A program made the translations under genes and the position numbers. From Balaenoptera acutorostrata (lineage: Eukaryota; Chordata; Mammalia; Artiodactyla; Balaenopteridae), in the NCBI RefSeq assembly GCF_949987535.1, contig NC_080071.1:27116236-27180235 (forward strand): 64,000 bases of DNA, in the 5' to 3' direction. Shown here piece by piece: positions 62,110 to 64,000 of this stretch. The stretch's first letter is position 1; each line of letters begins with the position of its first letter. The notes beneath the pieces were generated by a model that saw nothing but the letters and a program-made list of their open reading frames with translations, searched no databases and was not told the origin of the DNA.

Positions 62110-62195
62110 TAAAAGTTAATATTTATTGAGTTCACCATGGACTAGTACACTCATATCTTCTTTAATCCTCAGTAACCTGAAAGGTACAAATTATC
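62110..62195 (-). repeat. MIR-class fragment
   Basis: TTAATATTTATTGAGTTCAC, then TCTTTAATCCTCAGTAACCT and ATTATCATTATCTCTG follow the order of the conserved segment adjoining reverse-complemented MIR. Confidence 0.5.
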
Positions 62196-62199
62196 ATTA

Positions 62200-63820
62200 T
62201 CTCTGTACACAGCCATCTACAACCCCCATATCACCCACTCCTTCCCTGAAAATTTTAGCTTTTGTCTTACTGTTACTCTCCCTAACATCATACCTTCATA
62301 ACCTAATTCTTGGTTATATCAATATCCATGTAAATAAGCCTTTCAGTGGTAGGTTTCTGACTACCTTCTCCAATAGCTTTATCTTTTACTTTCCTCCTGT
62401 GTGCATACCATACAACTGTTCATAACCAATAATTGTAACCCTTCCATGATCTCCATTCTCTAACTACCTCCTACCTTACTTGCTTCCTCCCCCTAGTAAT
62501 ATGATTCTGATAATCCTTCAACCCCATTGGGACCCACCATGCATGGATCCCACCACCTTTCCATTCATCTCTTCCTTTCTTCCCAAAATAAACTAGATTC
62601 CATGGTCCATCATTGTAATCACTTCCTGAAATTTACCCTCAACTCCCTTTGCCCATCTCTCCTGCTTTATAATACATTCCTGGCATGACCCCACCTCAGG
62701 TTCAACCTTACTTTGCCTATTTCAGACCCATTTCCAGCTGAACAGGACTGAAGAAAAATGTACAACTATACTGATTTATTTCTATTGAAATTCATAACTA
62801 CTAGTTTCAACTGAGTCTAGGTGGTGGTCACTAATCCTATCTTATTTTCCAGGTCCACTAAGTCCCTTCCTATCCAGAAGACATTCTTCTTCTTCTTATA
62901 ACAAAACTCCAACACCTCCTCCCCCCATCTTTGTGATCAGCTTATGATCTTGTTCACTATTTCACTGAGAAAATAGAAGCAGAAGAGAAATGTCGTAGGC
63001 TCTCCTCCATATCTCACCCTTCTATTTGTCACTATGGATGAACTGTGTTGCTATCAAGGCCAGACACTCAACTTGTACACAAGATCTCATTCTTTGTTGC
63101 CTATCCAAAGATATTGCTCTGGTATTTACTCTTCTTTCCTGTATCATCAATATCTCCCTCTACTATATCATTTCTATCAGCTTGTAAGTATGCTTTTTTT
63201 TCTTTAAAAGTGAAGTCTCTTTTCTCACACATCACCTTTCATCTATGCCTCATTTCTATCCACTCACTTAGCAAAACTCCTTGAAAGAGCTATTTACACT
63301 CTGTGGTCTGGCATTGCCCCTACCACTTCACCAAAGCTGCTCATCAAGGTCACAGTAGTGCCCTTTGAGTTTCTAGATATGATTGTAAATTCTCAGCCTT
63401 CCGCTTACCTGACCCATCACTGGCTTTGGAGAGAGTTGATTACTCCCTCCTGTGCGCCGCCCTATTTTATTTTATTTATTTTTTAAACTTTCTTTACTTT
63501 GCTGCCAAGAAACTACACTCCTCATTTTCCTCTTGCCATGTTTGCTGGCTCTTCTCAGTTTCCTTTGTTGGTTATTCCTCATTTCCCCAGTCACTAAACA
63601 TTGGGGTGCCCAGGACTCAGTCCTCAGACTCCCTGTCTCCTTTACCTGCAATCTAGAGGCTTTGCATATTATTTGTTCACTGGAAAATGTTTATCTTTAG
63701 CTTAAATTCCTTCCATAAATTTCAACTCATACATATAGATAGATAGGTAGAACTACCTATTTGACTTCTCCACTTAAATATATAATAGACATCTCAAAGT
63801 TAATTTGACCTAACCTAAAC
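62200..63820 (+). mobile_element. Long L2 LINE copy
   Basis: Sense-strand L2 ORF2, decayed. The segment before the RT core lies at 63260-63470 (CTTGAAAGAGCTATTTACAC, GCTGCTCATCAAGGTCACAG, GAGTTGATTACTCCCTCCTG). The next region follows at 63500-63800 (GGGGTGCCCAGGACTCAGTC, then CTCCACTTAAATATATAATA). Frames at 63045-63284, 63426-63656 and 63452-63700 are pieces of it. The left edge is uncertain. Confidence 0.8.
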
Positions 63821-63828
63821 TCCTATTC

Positions 63829-64000
63829 TTTTTTTAAAATAATTAATTAATTAATTAATTAATTAATTTTTTGGCTGCGTTGGGTCTTTGTTGCTGCACG
63901 TGGGCTTCCTCTAGTTGCGGCGAGCGGGGGCTACTCTTCGTTGCAGTGCACAGCCTTCTCACTGCGGTGGCTTCTCTTGTTGCGGAGCACGGGCTCTAGG
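63829..64000 (-). mobile_element. CHR-type SINE, cut by the window end
   Basis: A T-rich tail with AATT repeats (63840-63868) leads into GGCTGCGTTGGGTCTTTGTT and CTTCTCTTGTTGCGGAGCAC. The sequence TGCTGCACGTGGGCTTCC differs from the other copies, pointing to an older subfamily with a longer central region. The tRNA-like head lies beyond the window. Confidence 0.92.

Noticed and set aside
1..64000. CRISPR arrays, operons, phage or plasmid features
   Set aside because: No evenly spaced direct repeats with unique spacers and no prokaryotic gene organisation were seen. The window is mammalian.

Overview
This window is nuclear DNA of a placental mammal, most likely a cetacean or close relative such as hippopotamus. 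The main evidence is a set of tRNA-derived SINEs of the CHR type, with a tRNA-like head, a B-box-like GGTTCGAGCCC motif and an AAATAAAT tail. They occur with young L1 elements whose 3' ends are the kind seen in Cetartiodactyla. There is no operon structure, no bacterial ribosome-binding site and no long intact gene. Most open frames lie inside repeats.

Only one segment looks like it came from a host gene. At about 2069-2239 (+) there is an exon-like block that starts MSGIL, is flanked by an AG acceptor and a GTGAGT donor, and resembles the first coding exon of the CSRNP (cysteine-serine-rich nuclear protein) family, closest to CSRNP3 as I remember it. It differs at many positions from a protein that is normally very conserved, and no further CSRNP exon appears in the remaining 62 kb. 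I read it as a decayed exon copy; a diverged true exon is less likely.

Layout. 1-9.9 kb: mostly unique AT-rich DNA with the CSRNP-like exon, one CHR SINE with a 15-bp target duplication, an old L1 tail, MIR fragments and a short young L1 tail. 9.9-13.0 kb: an ancient minus-strand L1 remnant interrupted by a young L1 3' end, followed by a 1.3 kb plus-strand L1M-type 3' end. 14.0-21.8 kb: an essentially full-length minus-strand L1 bounded by a 16-bp target duplication (15/16 match). Its ORF1 and ORF2 are broken, and two CHR SINEs sit in inverted orientation in its 5' UTR. 21.8-32 kb: mostly unique DNA with L2, MIR and L1 fragments and one SINE. 32.3-40.6 kb: dense old repeats (a hAT-type fragment, two L2 copies, several L1 tails), including a CHR-1-like SINE nested in an old L1. 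40.6-52.4 kb: mostly unique, with one well-preserved SINE. 52.4-59.3 kb: a SINE, a long L2, a probable retroviral-type LTR, MIRs and a 5'-truncated young L1. 59.3-64 kb: unique DNA, then a long L2 and a SINE cut by the window end.

The repeats do not work together as a gene system. The window reads as a gene-poor intergenic or large-intron region. I found no previously undescribed coding system; the observations below concern the exon copy, the nested insertions and a few local sequence structures. Family names rest on recognition from memory, not on a database search.
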